In this document: positions 16,636-23,474 of the stretch, piece by piece
How the letters are laid out: every line of letters starts with the position of its first letter
Position numbering within the stretch: the first letter of the stretch is position 1
Assembly (NCBI GenBank): GCA_030594505.1
Contig: JAUVFC010000003.1
Span: forward strand, 1-23,574
Origin: Desulfobacterales bacterium
GTDB taxonomy: Bacteria; Desulfobacterota; Desulfobacteria; Desulfobacterales; C00003106
DNA length: 23,574 bases
Direction: 5' to 3'
The notes under the pieces: generated by a model
Told to the model about the DNA's origin: nothing
Database searches by the model: none
The model's input: only the letters and a program-made list of their open reading frames with translations
Made by a program: the position numbers and the translations under genes

Positions 16636-16710
16636 ATAGTTATAAAAACAGGCTTCTTGATCGAATCGGCAATAAACACCTTGACGCAAATACAATTGGG
16701 TGTAATAAAT

Positions 16711-16807
16711 GTAACTACTCAGGTTCAAAGTTCCGGGGTTCAAGGTTAGAAATCGATCAACCGAACCATGAACTCTGAACCGTGAACCTGATGACCTGAG
16801 TAGTTAC
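16711..16807 (+). repeat. GAACC-type hairpin element, copy A, with 13-bp terminal inverted repeats
   Basis: Perfect ends GTAACTACTCAGG (16711-16723) and CCTGAGTAGTTAC (16795-16807). Between them lies the central core GGTTAGAAATCGATCAACC (16744-16762) flanked by degenerate GGTTCA / TGAACC units. The core recurs in inverted form at 18457-18474 and with one change at 23507-23525. The element is about 97 bp, has no ORF, and precedes the DUF2914 gene. Confidence 0.8.
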
Positions 16808-16838
16808 CAAATAAACCTTATGGCATGAGGTGTGTACG

Positions 16839-17348
16839 ATGAAAAAGATTGTTTTTTTGCTATGTCTGTTTTTAGGATTTTCATCTGTTTGTCCGGCGTC
16901 TGATATCAGCATTGAAGAGTGGCATCTCTGTTATCAGATTGATGACCGCGAATGCAGTTTCCCGGTCACGGACGGACTCGTGGTGACCGATGAAATCAAG
17001 AGGATATACTTTTGGGTCAATGTAAAAAGCCCGCGTGACGGTTTTATTCGGCATATCTATTCATTTTTCGGAAAAGAGACCGGGCCTGCACTCTCACATT
17101 GGTCTGATGAAGAAAAGGAGCTTCACATGGCCAAGAAGGTGCCTTCCATGATTGAGAGAGTGGGCCTCAATGAGTTTGTGAACGCTGTAGTTAAATTGAA
17201 GATACGTAAAAGTGACGGATTTAGGACATGGTCCACCAAAAACATCGGACAGCCTCAGCACTGTGGGAAATGGGCTGTGGATGTCGTTGATGAGAATGGA
17301 GAAAAACTGACGCCAACGGTTGAATTTACTGTGACGAGCAAACGATAG
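16839..17348 (+). CDS. Secreted DUF2914-type protein
   Basis: The 169-residue product starts with a Sec-type signal peptide (KK, then a hydrophobic FLLCLFLGFSSV, likely cut near CPA-S). No lipobox is seen. The mature part shows the pattern I associate with DUF2914: a cysteine-containing start (WHLCYQIDDREC), VTDEIKRIYFWVNVKS, then near the C-terminus FRTWSTKNIGQPQHCGKWAVDVVDENGEKL. The DUF2914 function is not established; the beta-rich fold suggests an extracytoplasmic binding or structural role. I choose ATG 16839, with GAGG 8 bp upstream, over a GTG at 16830. Repeats flank both sides (copy A upstream, the MITE-like element downstream), so operon links are unclear. Confidence 0.75.
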   Translation: MKKIVFLLCLFLGFSSVCPASDISIEEWHLCYQIDDRECSFPVTDGLVVTDEIKRIYFWVNVKSPRDGFIRHIYSFFGKETGPALSHWSDEEKELHMAKKVPSMIERVGLNEFVNAVVKLKIRKSDGFRTWSTKNIGQPQHCGKWAVDVVDENGEKLTPTVEFTVTSKR

Positions 17349-17366
17349 AAGAAAAGTTTATATAAC

Positions 17367-17593
17367 TGAGGTAGTTTCAAAATGTTTCCCGCCATCGGCG
17401 GGATCCAAGGTCAAGTTGAGCGAAGTGAAATCCCGTCGCCGGGGAAAGGCGAAGATTTTAACCGCAGGTCCGCCTGAGGCGGATCGAGGATAGCGCTGAC
17501 GCTTCACTTCGTGCATAATCTGAGCCTGTTGACAAATCCCGCTCATCGGGGACGCAGAGATTGGGCAAAAGGGGACGTTTTGAAACTGCCTCA
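17367..17593. mobile_element. MITE-like element with 19-bp terminal inverted repeats
   Basis: The ends TGAGGTAGTTTCAAAATGT (17367-17385) and ACGTTTTGAAACTGCCTCA (17575-17593) are inverted repeats matching at 17 of 19 positions. The 227-bp body has no gene, but carries small hairpins: CCCGCC-ATC-GGCGGG (17388-17402) and TCCGCC-TGA-GGCGGA (17469-17483), followed by TGACGCTTCACTTCGT, which is shared with the groESL leader. I see no convincing target-site duplication. No transposase is present, so mobility, if any, must be provided in trans. Confidence 0.7.
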
Positions 17594-17626
17594 ATTGAAC
17601 TAAATCCAGCAGATTATGGTGTAGAT

Positions 17627-18406
17627 ATGACCAGGACTCCGGATTTTGCAGTTGTTGAGCTGATAACCAAAAAATTGAGGGATGTCAGCGTTAAAGACGC
17701 GCCTCTTGAACGACGTCTCCGTTCTTTGGTATATGCCCTTAAACATCGGCTTGCCCACAAATTTAGCGAAAGAAACACAGAATTGATCGATAGAAAGATA
17801 TTTAAAATTGTCAGTGAGTTTACCGTGTCGGACGAGTTTAAGGGAAACTTTGGGCCGATCTCCTTTGTCGAAGGAGACAACAAGAGGATGTATGATTTTC
17901 TAAATTCTCTTATTGCGGCCGGCGAGCAATATTCAGAAGAGCAGCGTGAAGAGATAATGAACAAGGCCCAGGCATTTTTAGATGAGAGGAGACTCTATGA
18001 AGCCCGAGACCTCTTTGACTCTATCTTGATCTCCGATCCGGATGATCAAGCCATTCGTTTGAACATTGGAGAACGATACTTGGACAAAGAACTCTATGAA
18101 GACGCGGAGGCGGTTTTCAGGGACGCGCAGATTCTCGACCCGAATTCCATTTACATCTTCAATCGGCTGGGAATAGCCTTCCGGAAGATGGGGAGATACG
18201 AAGACGCCCTTAATGAATACCTCAGGGCGATCAAAGTCGCTCCGAATGATCCTCATCTCAGGTATAACGCTTCTGTGGCTGCATGCTATATGGAAGACTT
18301 TGCCGGGGGGAAAGAGTTTATAAAGATGGCATTGGAGATCAAACCCGATTTTCCGGAGGCGCATAAGTTGTTGGCACAGGTAGAGAAAAAAATGTCGAAG
18401 GGTTAG
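17627..18406 (+). CDS. TPR-repeat protein, soluble
   Basis: The 259-residue protein has a helical N-terminal region (about 1-100) I do not recognise, then about four tetratricopeptide repeats (109-137, 141-172, 175-206, 209-240), for example EDAEAVFRDAQILDPNS and YEDALNEYLRAIKVAPND. TPRs are protein-binding scaffolds; no partner can be deduced. No signal peptide or membrane helix is seen. The frame is open upstream to a TTG at 17561, but that start lies inside the MITE-like element, so I place the start at ATG 17627, although its ribosome-binding site is weak. The insertion may have replaced the original upstream region. It is convergent with the pil-side genes, with a long hairpin between. 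Confidence 0.8.
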   Translation: MTRTPDFAVVELITKKLRDVSVKDAPLERRLRSLVYALKHRLAHKFSERNTELIDRKIFKIVSEFTVSDEFKGNFGPISFVEGDNKRMYDFLNSLIAAGEQYSEEQREEIMNKAQAFLDERRLYEARDLFDSILISDPDDQAIRLNIGERYLDKELYEDAEAVFRDAQILDPNSIYIFNRLGIAFRKMGRYEDALNEYLRAIKVAPNDPHLRYNASVAACYMEDFAGGKEFIKMALEIKPDFPEAHKLLAQVEKKMSKG

Positions 18407-18419
18407 GAATTTTAGCATA

Positions 18420-18503
18420 GGTTCACAGTTCCAGGGTTCAAAGTTCACGGTTCAGAGTTGATCGATTTCTAACCTTGAACCGTGAACTTTGAACCCTGAA
18501 CCC
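18420..18503. repeat. GAACC-type hairpin element, copy B, 22-bp perfect stem
   Basis: Arms 18433-18454 and 18476-18497 are perfectly complementary over 22 bp, with a 21-nt loop that contains the family core in inverted orientation (GTTGATCGATTTCTAACC, 18457-18474). It sits between two convergent genes, so it could also stop transcription from either side, although it lacks a T-run. Confidence 0.85.
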
Positions 18504-18519
18504 TATTGTTTTTGGTTCT

Positions 18520-19338
18520 TCAGAATCCTATGATCCCGTCTTCATAGGTATAAGGTTTTTTGTAGGGATTTTGGGGCAGTTCTTTTAGAATTCCCGCCGT
18601 TACTAATTTCTCCAATCTATTCGGCGAGCGGCCGAACTTTTCCTTAAAATGTTCGATCCCTTTTTCCAGTACCAACACTCCGGCTAAGGCCTTGATCCTC
18701 CGCTCTATTTGTTTTTTTGTATTTTCATTATCAGCCGTTTCATACATGGTCTTCAAAAAGACAATCGCGGTTTCCGTCTGTCCACCCTTTTGGGCTAAGC
18801 GGGCGCCCAGCATGCCAAGCAGGGGAGGGGCATGGGGTCGTTTGGAGGCTTCCATAAGGTGTTTGGATGCGGCCAGGTTATCATTGAGAAAATAGAAATA
18901 GTCAAAGCCAATGAAAAAACAGGGGTTCCAGTCCCAATAGCGGTGTTGCTTGCATATTTCAAGGAGCTCAATAGCTTTTTTGGGCATCTTGCCTTCCCAG
19001 GGCAGGTATCCCTGGATATAATAACAGGTCTGGAAAAAATAGGGGTCCAGTGCAAGAGATTGCCTGAAAAGTGTATACACCGCCTCCCTGTCGCTATCGG
19101 TTGTTTCGTAACGTCCCCCCAAAAAAATTGATGCCTTCAGGAGGAGGTAGTCTGCCAGAAGCCCTTTGAACTCCCCGGCCCCGATTTCCAACAGGGCCGG
19201 GGAAACCATAAGCGCTGAGGCCCGCTGTGAGGATGGGATCCGGCTTTGATAGAGCTTTACTTTGGAAGCGCTCACTATATAGCCCCCGGTGAGTGTGATC
19301 ACAAGAATGATCGTGATAATGAGCGCCCTTTTTTTCAA
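18520..19338 (-). CDS. Membrane-anchored TPR-like protein of the pilus ABC operon
   Basis: The 272-residue protein has an N-terminal membrane anchor (KKRALIITIILVITLTGGYIV) and a periplasmic helical region with TPR-like pairs (YTLFRQSLALDPYFFQTCYYIQGY, AIELLEICKQH, LAASKHLMEASKRP), ending in a stretch (FGRSPNRLEKLVTAGILKELPQNPY) like the C-terminal tail found in pilin-like and secretion-associated proteins. The start is TTG at 19338, overlapping the permease stop as TTGA, with AAGGAT six bases upstream. It is the last gene of the pilA-ABC cluster. By position it may do the job of the non-ABC partner (PilG) of the Myxococcus PilGHI system, but I cannot claim homology to PilG from sequence alone. 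Confidence 0.75.
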   Translation of the reverse strand: MKKRALIITIILVITLTGGYIVSASKVKLYQSRIPSSQRASALMVSPALLEIGAGEFKGLLADYLLLKASIFLGGRYETTDSDREAVYTLFRQSLALDPYFFQTCYYIQGYLPWEGKMPKKAIELLEICKQHRYWDWNPCFFIGFDYFYFLNDNLAASKHLMEASKRPHAPPLLGMLGARLAQKGGQTETAIVFLKTMYETADNENTKKQIERRIKALAGVLVLEKGIEHFKEKFGRSPNRLEKLVTAGILKELPQNPYKKPYTYEDGIIGF

Positions 19339-20147
19339 CTTATATCCTTATGATGCAGAATAAACGCGGTTATTATAATAACTATACCGGCATACGTAAG
19401 ACCATAACATGCCAGCCATGCCAGATAAGGAGCGCTTTGCGGCAATCCATAGGCAAGGTTGGCTTTGAGGTCAAAGGCCGAAAGATTGGGAAAGATCCAC
19501 GTCAATAGCTTCATCCCTTTTATAAAAAGATCATCCGCATGAACGAAATCTCCTCTTGCCAATACCTTGACAATGGTATCCAGGGTGTTTCCGATCAGGT
19601 AGACACAAAAGGTTAAAAGCATCGACAGATAGAGGCTGGTCGTGACCACTGTGAAGAGAAAGCCCACTGCCATTACTACGAGAAGTGAAAGAAGATTGAA
19701 AAACACCGCAAGGAAAAGCATACCCCAGGAAAAGTCACGGGGGACGTGCAGACCACCGACGGTCAGTGTGCCTGCCCACAAGGAGAGGGCGGCAAACAGA
19801 CCAAGGATGCCGACAGCGACCACAAGGAAGAGGGCCAGGCCGGAGAACTTGCCGACAACATACTTCCACCGGGGAATGGGATGGGAGATGACCATACAGA
19901 TATTTTTCCGGTGTAAATCTTTACTTACAAGCCCTATGCCCAGAAAAAAAATAATGGAAAGACCTGCCAATGACAGGATGGAAAAACCCACGTCAATGGC
20001 CACCTTGCTTACGTCAATGGCAAAAAGCTGGGTTATAAAGAGATTTCATATAAAGAGGAGTCCGGACAAGAGGCCTATGCCGTATAAGACATTGCTCCGT
20101 ATCCCTTCCTTAAAGGTGATCTTGGTCAATAGCCATATATGATTCAT
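19335..20147 (-). CDS. ABC-2 type permease of the pil cluster, interrupted by an in-frame TGA
   Basis: Membrane subunit of the ABC transporter encoded with the next upstream gene. The true start is ATG 20147, overlapping the ATPase stop by ATGA. It gives MNHIWLLTKITFKEGIRSNV and more, typical of the N-terminus of this permease group, but codon 34 is TGA (20048-20046). The reading frame then continues without error as NLFITQLFAIDVSKVAIDVG to the stop at 19335 (270 codons before the stop, as expected). A shortened ORF from GTG 20003 (222 residues) would lack the first helix. The rest has about six helices and a motif LHRKNICMVISHPIPRWKYVVGKFSG common to the ABC2_membrane_2 type. The stop is either a recent nonsense mutation, a base-calling error, or recoding; I see no SECIS-like hairpin. 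Related to PilI by position. Confidence 0.7.
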
Positions 20148-20890
20148 GGCGATGAGGTCTCCTGATTATTCTTTATAAGAGCGAGGAACGCGTCTTCCAG
20201 GTTTCCGGCGTCGGAGATAAAATCATGTGTCGGGCCGCAATAAAGGAGTTCTCCCTTATGAAGCACTGCTATTCTGTCACATAAGATCTCCACATCGTTC
20301 AAGATGTGGGTGCTGAAAAAGACGGTTTTCCCTTCTGCCTTGAGTTCAAGAATGAGATCCGTCACCAGCCGTCTGCCCATAGGGTCGAGACCGGACATGG
20401 GCTCATCCAGAATCAGTATGGGGGGATTACTGATCAGGGCCATGGCCAAACCTATCCTCTGTTTCATACCCTTGGAAAAAGTCCTCACGGCCCGATGTTT
20501 AAAGGGGAGCAATTCCATCTTTATCAGGAGCGGGTCTATCTTTTTTCTTAACGCCCCCCTGTCCATGCCGGAGGCAAGTCCGCTGAATTCAAGGAGTTCA
20601 TAGGCGGTAAGGTACTCGGAAAAATGCGGGTTCTCCGGCATATATCCAAGGGGTTTTCTGGCAGAGGGATCTTCCGATGATATCCCGTTCAGCAACACCT
20701 CCCCCTCATCCGGTTTTATAAAGCCAAGCGCGGTGTTTATGGCCGTGCTTTTCCCCGCCCCGTTGGGGCCCAAAAAGCCGAACACCTCCCCCTCCCTGAT
20801 TTCAAGCGAGAGCGATTTCAGGACCTTGTGACAACGAAGAAATCCGTAGGTAAAACTTTTGCTCAGGTTTTTGAAAGAAATGGGAATCAT
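20144..20890 (-). CDS. ABC transporter ATP-binding protein, pil cluster (PilH-like by position)
   Basis: Cytoplasmic ATPase of an ABC-2 exporter; 248 residues, one full nucleotide-binding domain. Walker A GPNGAGKST (41-49), YMPENP in place of the Q-loop glutamine (Glu86, common in this subgroup), signature FSKGMKQR (138-145), Walker B ILILDEPMSGLDP (158-170), switch His195 in STHIL. It is 101 bp after pilA on the same strand and overlaps the permease gene by 4 bp, so the two are coupled. In Myxococcus xanthus an ABC transporter (PilH/PilI) beside pilA is needed for pilus formation; the same role is inferred here. Confidence 0.92.
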   Translation of the reverse strand: MIPISFKNLSKSFTYGFLRCHKVLKSLSLEIREGEVFGFLGPNGAGKSTAINTALGFIKPDEGEVLLNGISSEDPSARKPLGYMPENPHFSEYLTAYELLEFSGLASGMDRGALRKKIDPLLIKMELLPFKHRAVRTFSKGMKQRIGLAMALISNPPILILDEPMSGLDPMGRRLVTDLILELKAEGKTVFFSTHILNDVEILCDRIAVLHKGELLYCGPTHDFISDAGNLEDAFLALIKNNQETSSP

Positions 20891-20935
20891 TGAACGATGA
20901 TTGGGAGCGCTTAGAATACAAGATTAGTAAAGAGA

Positions 20936-20974
20936 AGAAGCGCCAATCAGGATACCATCCTTCATAACGCTTCT
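20936..20974 (-). promoter_or_regulatory. Hairpin between pilA and the ABC genes
   Basis: On the minus strand AGAAGCG / CGCTTCT (20974-20968, 20942-20936) with an inner GGAT / ATCC stem, 17 nt after the pilA stop. There is no strong T-run, so it could be a leaky terminator or an mRNA 3'-end stabiliser that lets pilA be expressed above the transporter genes. Confidence 0.45.
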
Positions 20975-20991
20975 TTCCTCTTACAACGATC

Positions 20992-21651
20992 TTACCTCAC
21001 AATGTGCCAGTTTGCCGTAGGCAGACCACCGCCTGCCACTCCTGTATCGTCTCCGGCTGGATCAAAATCGAGTGCAGCGGTAATGGCAGGTGCTGTAGAG
21101 TTGAGAGCTGCTACGCTATCATTCCACGTATCATTCTGAACGAAATACATTACGTCTGATAATTCCGCCTCTACGCCGAATGCCCTGTTGGCGCTTGAAT
21201 TTTCCACAATGACCATGAAGGATGCATTAAGGTTTCCCTCGGTGCTGACCAGAATGTCACATTTGTTGGGGACCGTGAAGCCTACACCGCTTATTGCAGT
21301 TGATACCGGATGTGCCCCTGTAACCATGGCGCCGGGAGTTACATCTGTTGCTGCGGGCAGGGCATTGGTTGTCCCCAGCAGGGTGGCGCCCACGCCAGAT
21401 CCGCCTGAAGCCGCAACCAACATGAGGGGACCTGCAGTAACCCCGTAACATGCCAGGTCAGAGTTTAAGGCTGCCAATGAGCTCACCGCAACCTTGCACA
21501 ATGCGGCCGCCGCTGTGTTGTTGGCCCTTACCCTGTAGCTGACAAACTGCGGGATGGCAATGGCCGCCAGGAGACCGATGATCGCGATAACGATCATCAG
21601 CTCGATGAGGGTGAAACCTTTCTGGTTTCTCATTTTAATTTTTTGTAACAT
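20992..21651 (-). CDS. pilA: Type IV major pilin PilA
   Basis: Prepilin of a type IV pilus, processed and N-methylated by the PilD peptidase and assembled in the inner membrane. The class III leader is MLQKIKMRNQKG, cut before Phe13 (FTLIELMIVIAIIGLLAAIAIPQF), with the invariant Glu5 of the mature pilin at Glu17. The 219-residue precursor is a full-size pilin, unlike the short Geobacter e-pilin. The globular part is Ala/Gly-rich with three cysteines. AAAGGAG lies 9 bp before ATG 21651; Met7 could be a second start and would leave a 6-residue leader. A sigma-54 promoter lies about 260 bp upstream, and the sigma-54 activator PilR is the next gene upstream. Confidence 0.95.
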   Translation of the reverse strand: MLQKIKMRNQKGFTLIELMIVIAIIGLLAAIAIPQFVSYRVRANNTAAAALCKVAVSSLAALNSDLACYGVTAGPLMLVAASGGSGVGATLLGTTNALPAATDVTPGAMVTGAHPVSTAISGVGFTVPNKCDILVSTEGNLNASFMVIVENSSANRAFGVEAELSDVMYFVQNDTWNDSVAALNSTAPAITAALDFDPAGDDTGVAGGGLPTANWHIVR

Positions 21652-21860
21652 TGTCTCTCTCCTTTCGTTTTGTGTATTCTTTGAAATAATTTGTCAAAAA
21701 AGTTGATTAGACCGATCCGGGTTCTATATGAAATCTTTTATATCTCACCTCCTTAATTAAGTTTTTGTTCCTTTGATTTTTCCTTTTAGCGGCAATTCTT
21801 TTCGTTCCTTTAGCCGTGTTAATGAAGCCACTCAAAAAAACATCCCGAGTCTTTTCTTAA

Positions 21861-21884
21861 TGTAGCGCAAGGCTTTAGCCTTGC
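21861..21884 (+). repeat. REP-like palindrome, TGTAGYGCA family, in the pilA leader
   Basis: TGTAGCGCAAGGCTTTAGCC then TTGC, the same pattern as both units at 7358-7413. It lies between the predicted sigma-54 promoter and pilA, so it would be transcribed in the pilA leader as a short hairpin. The rest of 21652-21911 is AT-rich and holds no gene that I can support. Confidence 0.75.
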
Positions 21885-21911
21885 CGTTTCCATGACGATT
21901 TACATAAAGAA

Positions 21912-21927
21912 AGCAATCAATATGCCA
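21912..21927 (-). promoter_or_regulatory. Sigma-54 (-24/-12) promoter of pilA
   Basis: The minus strand reads TGGCATATTGATTGCT: GG and GC with the required 10-bp gap, and it matches TGGCAC-N5-TTGC at all but one position. The adjacent upstream gene encodes a sigma-54 activator, and pilA is the first gene downstream. The predicted start near 21900 gives a leader of about 250 nt. Confidence 0.75.
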
Positions 21928-22039
21928 TATCAACTGTTCAACCATTATTTTTTTGATTATGAGCAATAATAACTTTAATTATAAAAAGTTACATGTAATC
22001 GACTTCAAACAGACCAGACCGATTTCTCTTTCACTGTAG

Positions 22040-22083
22040 AAAAAACCGGTGATTTTCACCATGACGCCTGTGATTTTCACCGG
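22040..22083 (-). terminator. Terminator of pilR with tandem GGTGATTTTCACC repeats
   Basis: On the minus strand CCGGTGA (22083-22077) and TCACCGG (22052-22046) can pair, followed by six T residues (22045-22040). Within it are two direct copies of GTGATTTTCACC (22049-22060 and 22070-22081), each itself a small inverted repeat. The distal copy overlaps the pilR stop codon. The pair lies 120-155 bp upstream of the sigma-54 promoter, so it could double as an activator-binding site. Confidence 0.5.
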
Positions 22084-23450
22084 ATGTCGAGTTTTTCAAG
22101 TCTGTAGCGGAGGGAATCAAGGCTCACATTAAGGAGTTCGGCGGCCTTTGATTTTGACCCCCTGGCCTTTTCGAGCGCTTTTTTTATCAAACCGCTCTCG
22201 ACCTTTGCCATCTCTTCATTCAAGCTGATTCCCTCTTCGGGCAGGTCAATGTCGAGGATCTTGTTCCAGTCACGTTTATTGTTTTCCGACAGAACAAGGG
22301 TTTCCGGCAGGATGATATTGGACGTTCCCAGGGCAACGCTTTTTTCAATGATGTTTTCGAGTTCCCTGACATTCCCCGGGAACCTGTATTTAGCTAAAAG
22401 TTCCATGGCATAGGAAGATATTTTCTTGATCTCCTTTCCGAATTCCCTGGAATACTTCTCGATAAAATGTTTTGTGAGGACAGGGATATCCTCCTTCCTT
22501 TTTCTTAGCGTCGGGATATGTATCGGAATGACGTTGAGCCGGTAATAGAGGTCTTCTCTGAAATTGCCTTCTTTGGCCTTTTGTTCCAGGTCCTGGTTTG
22601 TGGCGGCTATGATCCTGACATCCACCGTGATGTCCTCTGATCCTCCCACCCTCCTGAATGCCTTTTCCTGGATGACCCTGAGGAGCTTGACCTGAAGGAT
22701 TGTAGGCAATTCACCGATCTCATCAAGGAAGATCGTTCCTCCACGGGCAACCTCGAAAAGCCCCGGTTTATCCGAGTAAGCTCCGGTAAAGGCCCCCTTC
22801 ATATAACCGAACAATTCACTTTCCAGAAGGTGTTCGGGTATTCCGCCGCAATTTATGACCACGAAGGGCTTATCTTTTCTAAGACCATTTTCATGGATAG
22901 CCCGGGCCACCAGTTCCTTTCCCGTTCCGCTCTCACCCAGGATAAGGACATTGGCCGTGGTGTCCGTTACTTTTTTAATAAGGGAATAGACCTTGAGCAT
23001 CTCCCTGCTTTTGCCTATTAAATTCCCGAAGCGAACAGCATCTTCCACGCCTTTGATGAACAGGGCGTCATCCTTTTTTATCCTTATCCCTTTCTTATCC
23101 AGGCTGTCCCGAACTATGGTCTTGAAGTCTTCTATATCGAAATTTTTCTCAATATAATCGTATGCCCCTTCCTGCATTGCGGTAACAGCGGTTTCACCCG
23201 AAGCATACGCGGTAATTAAGATAACCATGGTTTCAGGAGAGATCTCTTTAATACCTTTTAGAAAATCGATTCCATCGACCTTTGGCATCTTCAAATCAGT
23301 AATGACCAGATCAAACTCATGCTTTTTGCAAAGCCCCAGCGCCTCTTTCCCTTCGCCTGCGCACTTAACCCGGTACCCTTCCCCGGTCAACATGATTTCG
23401 AGGAATTCCCTCATCCCCCTGTCATCATCTACAACAAGAATCTCAGCCAT
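22077..23450 (-). CDS. pilR: Sigma-54-dependent response regulator PilR (NtrC family)
   Basis: Transcription activator that turns on pilA when phosphorylated by the sensor PilS. Over 457 residues: receiver domain (about 3-115) with acidic pocket Asp8-Asp10 and phosphoacceptor Asp52 (VITDLKMP), AAA+ domain (about 143-370) with Walker A GESGTGKE (172-179), the sigma-54 contact loop GAFTGA (219-224) and Walker B GTIFLDE (238-244), then a Fis-type helix-turn-helix at the C-terminus (ARGSKSKAAELLNVSLDSLRYRLEKL). GAGG stands 8 bp before the ATG. pilS is expected just beyond the right edge. The name PilR rests on its position next to pilA; by domain alone it is any NtrC-type regulator. Confidence 0.93.
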   Translation of the reverse strand: MAEILVVDDDRGMREFLEIMLTGEGYRVKCAGEGKEALGLCKKHEFDLVITDLKMPKVDGIDFLKGIKEISPETMVILITAYASGETAVTAMQEGAYDYIEKNFDIEDFKTIVRDSLDKKGIRIKKDDALFIKGVEDAVRFGNLIGKSREMLKVYSLIKKVTDTTANVLILGESGTGKELVARAIHENGLRKDKPFVVINCGGIPEHLLESELFGYMKGAFTGAYSDKPGLFEVARGGTIFLDEIGELPTILQVKLLRVIQEKAFRRVGGSEDITVDVRIIAATNQDLEQKAKEGNFREDLYYRLNVIPIHIPTLRKRKEDIPVLTKHFIEKYSREFGKEIKKISSYAMELLAKYRFPGNVRELENIIEKSVALGTSNIILPETLVLSENNKRDWNKILDIDLPEEGISLNEEMAKVESGLIKKALEKARGSKSKAAELLNVSLDSLRYRLEKLDIR

Positions 23451-23474
23451 GTAGTATCCTCATTAGTAGCTAAT

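Noticed and set aside
17358..17594. 78-codon minus-strand frame
   Set aside because: It coincides with the MITE-like element and translates its repeats; no sign of a protein family.
17561..17626. TTG 17561 as start of the TPR gene
   Set aside because: It lies inside the repeat element with no proper ribosome-binding site spacing; ATG 17627 outside the element is preferred, with some doubt.
20046..20048. Second selenocysteine codon in the ABC permease
   Set aside because: No SECIS-like hairpin within about 40 nt, and no redox role is known for this position in ABC permeases; nonsense mutation or sequence error is more likely. Kept as a finding only because the frame is otherwise intact.
21865..21882. 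Second sigma-54-like site (GG-N10-GC) in the pilA leader
   Set aside because: It arises from the symmetry of the REP-like palindrome and has a poor -24 element; the site at 21912-21927 is much better.
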